8,585 nucleotides of DNA from Nitrososphaeraceae archaeon (GTDB lineage Archaea > Thermoproteota > Nitrososphaeria > Nitrososphaerales > Nitrososphaeraceae). The notes below the pieces were generated by a model. That model worked only from the letters and a program-made list of their open reading frames with translations, did not search any database and had not been told where the DNA came from. This document shows positions 6,356 to 8,585 of the stretch, in pieces. Every line of letters starts with the position of its first letter. Position 1 is the stretch's first letter. Where the stretch lies: NCBI GenBank assembly GCA_021155845.1, contig JAJNBK010000182.1, positions 1 through 8,585 on the forward strand, in the 5' to 3' direction. Both the position numbers and the translations under genes were made by a program.

Positions 6356-6364
6356 GATTAAAAC
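6354..6364 (-). promoter_or_regulatory. TATA box candidate for the SQR-like gene
   Basis: On the minus strand a ttttaatcat-type element lies about 20-30 bases before the ATG at 6333, consistent with a leaderless or short-leader transcript. The AT-rich background lowers certainty. Confidence 0.35.
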
Positions 6365-6516
6365 TTATGTAAAAAAAGATTGTTCTTTTTTAAGAATATT
6401 AAAACATAACAATATGAGAAGTATTTTAAGAGTCATTTCTTATTTATATATATATTTTGGAAGAGCCTGTTAGGATTGATACTTGAATACAAGATAATAT
6501 CACAATGTAAAGTGAC

Positions 6517-6540
6517 AATAATAATAATAATAATAATAAT
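6517..6540. repeat. (AAT)8 microsatellite within an inverted repeat
   Basis: Eight perfect AAT units, flanked at 6486-6495 and 6557-6566 by 10-bp arms that are exact reverse complements, so the array would sit in the loop of a large stem-loop. Confidence 0.8.
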
Positions 6541-6817
6541 AAAAAACTAACCTTACATCTTGTATTGTAAACAATATGGAGCTGCAAATTCCATAAATGT
6601 AAAAATGAGATATATACATGATATTTACTAATCACGAATAGTTGAAAATTCGAGCTCAAAGATTGAAATGGAGATTGAATGACAAAAAAGTAGACAAGCA
6701 GAACTTATAGTAAAATAGTCATAGCCAACTAGAATAGCAATAATTACATAGGTAATAAAGTCACTGTTAGTAAAAGCACATATCATCATATCGTCATGAA
6801 CCTTATGAATAAAGTTA

Positions 6818-6846
6818 GTCTCTAATCCAATTATAGTATTGGAGAC
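6818..6846 (-). terminator. Hairpin after the dehydratase gene
   Basis: gtctctaat (6818-6826) pairs with attggagac (6838-6846) over nine positions including one wobble, with an 11-base loop. It starts 20 bases beyond the dehydratase stop, so a 3'-end structure is plausible; no T-run follows on the minus strand. Confidence 0.4.
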
Positions 6847-6865
6847 CTGCTTCAGCCAATAATTG

Positions 6866-7150
6866 CTACCTTTTACTAATTGATTTTTCTATTTCCTTAG
6901 CAAGAGCAATATCTCGTTTAGTTATTGCGTCAACATCAAATGATTTTAAAGAAAGTTTGACAGTCTTCCAGTTAATTGTGATAATTGGATGATGATCAAG
7001 TCTTTCAGCGATCTTTGCAATATCATTTACAAACCCAATAGCATCCATAAAGCTGGAGAATTGAAATGATTTAACAATTTTTCCATCTTTTAATTCCCAT
7101 TTGCTATCTAATTCTGCGATATTTTCTTCTATCTCTTCATTTGATAACAT
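6866..7150 (-). CDS. Pterin-4a-carbinolamine dehydratase (PCD/DCoH family)
   Basis: Members dehydrate 4a-hydroxytetrahydropterin in pterin cofactor recycling. The 94-residue protein matches the family's length and core motif: E49-x3-H53-H54-P (ERLDHHP), W61 (TINWKTV), and the IT-x2-D end (AITKRDIALA, D80). At the position normally held by His or Trp (as in L-x-THD-x-GIT) it reads LKSFDVDAIT, giving F71. The ATG at 7150 gives the usual N-terminus (LSNEEIEENI); a TTG nine codons upstream would extend it without any family support. An AT-rich TATA-like stretch near 7178-7190 is about 30 bases before the ATG. No aromatic amino acid hydroxylase, the classical partner, is visible here, so its physiological substrate is open; archaeal members have been suggested to act in other pterin pathways. 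Confidence 0.85.
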   Translation of the reverse strand: MLSNEEIEENIAELDSKWELKDGKIVKSFQFSSFMDAIGFVNDIAKIAERLDHHPIITINWKTVKLSLKSFDVDAITKRDIALAKEIEKSISKR

Positions 7151-7274
7151 ATATGTTATAGATGGAATAATTAACAATTAAAAATTACTGTTTGACAACA
7201 ATATTAAAAGAGGTATAAATACATCTAAAATACAGAAGATTTCGAGGTAACCATAGGTGCTTTGGATTTGATGA

Positions 7275-7299
7275 TTCTTTATGAACACCACATAAAGAA
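7275..7299. promoter_or_regulatory. 9-bp perfect hairpin in divergent promoter region
   Basis: ttctttatg (7275-7283) and cataaagaa (7291-7299) are exact reverse complements around a 7-base loop. It lies midway between the divergent dehydratase and CDGSH genes, where an operator or small RNA hairpin is possible. No regulator is indicated. Confidence 0.35.
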
Positions 7300-7356
7300 A
7301 TACTTCTTCTATTCCATAGTTAGAGTTGTCAATCAGTAATTAAAATACTAAATAAG

Positions 7357-7381
7357 TTTGGTTTTATACCAAATTTATAAT
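7357..7381 (+). promoter_or_regulatory. Inverted repeat and TATA box of the CDGSH gene
   Basis: tttggt/accaaa (7357-7362 and 7368-7373) form a small inverted repeat overlapping or abutting the TATA-like tttataat (7374-7381), which lies about 24-31 bases before the ATG at 7405. The spacing suits a leaderless archaeal transcript. Confidence 0.45.
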
Positions 7382-7404
7382 AGAGGGTATGAATTCTATC
7401 TTCC

Positions 7405-7601
7405 ATGGCAAGACTCGTTAGAAAAGAAGATAGAGGACCGATCGAAGTCAAAGTAGGAAATGCAAGTAAGTGGATCTGTATGTGCGGATTAAGTAATAAT
7501 CAGAGCCCTTCTGTGATGGCTCACATAAAAAGACAGCAGATGAAGAAGCAGGAAAAGTTTATAGATATAATACTGATGGAACCAGAACTGAAATTCAATA
7601 G
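7405..7601 (+). pseudogene. CDGSH iron-sulfur protein gene broken by a 2-bp insertion
   Basis: CDGSH proteins bind a 2Fe-2S cluster through three cysteines and one histidine and act in redox or cluster transfer. The first frame gives MARLVRKEDRGPIEVKVGN, then KWICMCGLSNNQ with C25 and C27, up to 7503. The next two bases (AG, 7504-7505, making an AGAG) break the frame: as it stands, translation continues to a TGA at 7621-7623 with a meaningless tail lacking the remaining ligands. From 7506 the shifted frame reads PFCDGSHKKTADEEAGKVYR and on to a TAG at 7599-7601. Removing AG restores a 64-residue protein with exact family spacing (C25, C27, C36, H40) and C-x-C-x2-S-x3-P-x-C-D-G-S-H. A programmed -1 slip would add one residue and spoil that spacing, so a real insertion or an assembly error is likelier. 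Confidence 0.88.
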
Positions 7602-7635
7602 AAATAAAAATTCAAAAGTCTGATCCTACTCCTAC

Positions 7636-7656
7636 TATTATTATTATTATTTTTTG
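7636..7656 (+). terminator. T-rich run after the CDGSH gene
   Basis: An ATT array ending in a T6 run lies about 35-55 bases past the ancestral stop and 13-33 past the frameshifted stop; a T-rich stretch like this can terminate archaeal transcription. Confidence 0.4.
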
Positions 7657-7810
7657 TAATGGCAAATGCTTAATTTTTCGTATGTTATAGAAACTATGAC
7701 ATTAAACTACAATATATATACAAATGCAACTGTAGTTGATATGCTAAGGATTATTATATCTTGAGTTAAAAGCGATATATCTGAAACTGATCCCTTACTT
7801 ATAATCATAA

Positions 7811-7856
7811 TGAATATGTGTAGAAAAAATTAATGAATATGTGTAGAAAAAATTAA
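7811..7856 (+). repeat. 23-bp perfect tandem duplication
   Basis: The 23-base unit beginning tgaatatgtgtag and ending attaa is present twice back to back (7811-7833 and 7834-7856) without mismatch, which points to a recent slippage or duplication event. Confidence 0.9.
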
Positions 7857-8153
7857 AACAGGACCCCCAAATTGTAGAAGAACAATAAAGCAATTTCAGA
7901 TTCAATTATTTAAAAATCGATGAAGTTATAGGTAATAAAGAGAGTAAAGTAATAAGTGATAAAAATATTCTGATGATTTAATTCTTAATACTTTCTGATC
8001 AAGAACTAGTCTTATAATCCCCCAATTTATTAGAAGCTGGTGACTAGGAAATATATATAAAATAAAATACCTGAACTAGTTAGCAGGCATAAGAAAATAT
8101 ATGTAAAAAGAAGTCCAAATTCTTTTGAAGAACAAAGCTTATTATTATCATCA

Positions 8154-8585
8154 TCATGTGTCTGAAGATCGGCTTTTTTTCTTTATGCTTGGAATACGTG
8201 GCACAAGCGCTGCAAAGGCGATCGAGACTATTGCCACTAAATAATAATTAAACCCTATTGCCATCCCTATAGCTGCTGAAAACCATATACTTGCGGCAGT
8301 AGTCAAATTGATAACCTTATTACTATCAGCTTCGCCTAGCTTACCATCAATTTCACCTTTAAGTATTACACCTGCACCTAGAAAACCAATTCCAGTAACA
8401 AGTTGGGCAGCAATTCTTGATGTTGAGTTGGGATCAACTAATGCAGATAAATAAGTAAAAATCATCGATCCTCCAATAACAAAGGAATGTGTACTTATTC
8501 CAGCTGGTTTGCCTCGGGACTCTCTTTCTACACCGATGAGAACACCAGCAATTAATGAGATAGATATATCTATTAAGAAATCTAT
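8154..8585 (-). CDS. MgtC/SapB-family membrane protein, second copy (5' end outside window)
   Basis: The reading frame runs unbroken from the right edge to a TGA at 8154-8156, giving 143 residues; the start lies beyond the window, since the internal ATG at 8465 falls inside the conserved domain. It carries the MgtC motifs LIGVERESRGKPAGISTH, RIAAQLVTGIGFLGAGVIL and NLTTAASIW. Outside one loop and the C-terminal tail it is about three quarters identical, by eye, to the protein encoded at 932-1375. The loop between the GAG-VIL and NLTT segments is about seven residues longer (contains DGKLGEADSN), and the C-terminal tail is basic. Only the membrane domain is present. It is probably a separate transcription unit on the same strand as its paralogue, with the same open question about function in archaea. 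Confidence 0.88.
   Translation of the reverse strand: MDFLIDISISLIAGVLIGVERESRGKPAGISTHSFVIGGSMIFTYLSALVDPNSTSRIAAQLVTGIGFLGAGVILKGEIDGKLGEADSNKVINLTTAASIWFSAAIGMAIGFNYYLVAIVSIAFAALVPRIPSIKKKSRSSDT

Larger units (their letters stand above)
6334..6865. other. Intergenic region with a microsatellite and inverted repeats
   Basis: No gene is seen. It contains the SQR-like promoter at its left end, an AAT array (6517-6540) enclosed by a 10-bp inverted repeat (aatacaagat 6486-6495; atcttgtatt 6557-6566), and a hairpin at 6818-6846 just past the dehydratase stop codon. A minus-strand leucine-rich ORF (6444-6659) is produced by translating the trinucleotide array. Confidence 0.6.
7602..8153. other. 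Intergenic region with tandem repeat, no clear gene
   Basis: An ATT array followed by T6 (about 7636-7656) lies just past the CDGSH gene. A perfect 23-bp tandem duplication is at 7811-7856. A weak inverted repeat (aactaca/tgtagtt) occurs near 7707-7739. A short coding-like stretch near 7917-7980 (+; DEVIGNKESKVISDKN then stop) might be debris of a gene but is too short to call. The rest is AT-rich without recognisable content. Confidence 0.5.

Noticed and set aside
6444..6659. Minus-strand leucine-rich ORF
   Set aside because: The leucine run is the translated AAT array; no start signal or family resemblance.
7504..7508. Programmed -1 frameshift in the CDGSH gene
   Set aside because: There is no slippery heptamer, and a -1 slip would insert an extra residue and spoil the conserved cysteine spacing, whereas removing two bases restores it exactly.

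Overview
The window looks like chromosomal DNA of an ammonia-oxidising archaeon of the Nitrososphaerales, perhaps close to Candidatus Nitrosocosmicus. This is inferred from the AT-rich composition (roughly one third G+C by eye), archaeal TATA boxes placed for leaderless or short-leader transcripts, scattered mostly single-gene transcription units with long spacers, and the gene set: CbtB/CbtA, a DUF4443 winged-helix protein, a single-domain CDGSH protein, an AlaX/DHHA1 protein and MgtC. No rRNA, tRNA, transposase or CRISPR array was seen.

Layout. The 3' end of an unidentified gene opens the window (1-162, +). A poor region with a possible decayed minus-strand gene follows. An MgtC-family membrane protein (932-1375, -) is divergent from a compact AlaX-like alanyl-tRNA editing protein (1691-2530, +). 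Next comes the surviving 3' end of an F420-dependent luciferase-like oxidoreductase gene (2758-2937, -). The cobalt-uptake pair cbtB-cbtA (4075 down to 3128, -) is divergent from a DUF4443 winged-helix gene that is split by a frameshift (4219-4783, +). A convergent spacer full of hairpins and microsatellites, including (CA)15, separates it from a sulfide:quinone-oxidoreductase-like flavoprotein (5161-6333, -). Then come a pterin-4a-carbinolamine dehydratase (6866-7150, -) and, divergent from it, a CDGSH iron-sulfur gene broken in the middle of its cluster motif by a 2-bp insertion (7405-7601, +). A second MgtC paralogue runs off the right edge (8154-8585, -).

How the genes fit together. The clearest functional unit is cobalt supply: CbtB and CbtA form a two-gene unit that shares a promoter region with a candidate regulator, and an 8-bp inverted repeat brackets the cbtB TATA box. 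The other genes are independent housekeeping or redox functions. The main theme is gene decay: two genes carry frameshifts whose lost halves can be read in another frame, one gene survives only as a 3' stub, and a further stretch may be a more degraded gene. Simple repeats are unusually frequent in the spacers. I found no convincing new multi-gene system; the most notable items are the two frameshifted genes, the shortened AlaX editing domain joined to a DHHA1 domain, and the cobalt uptake/regulator arrangement.
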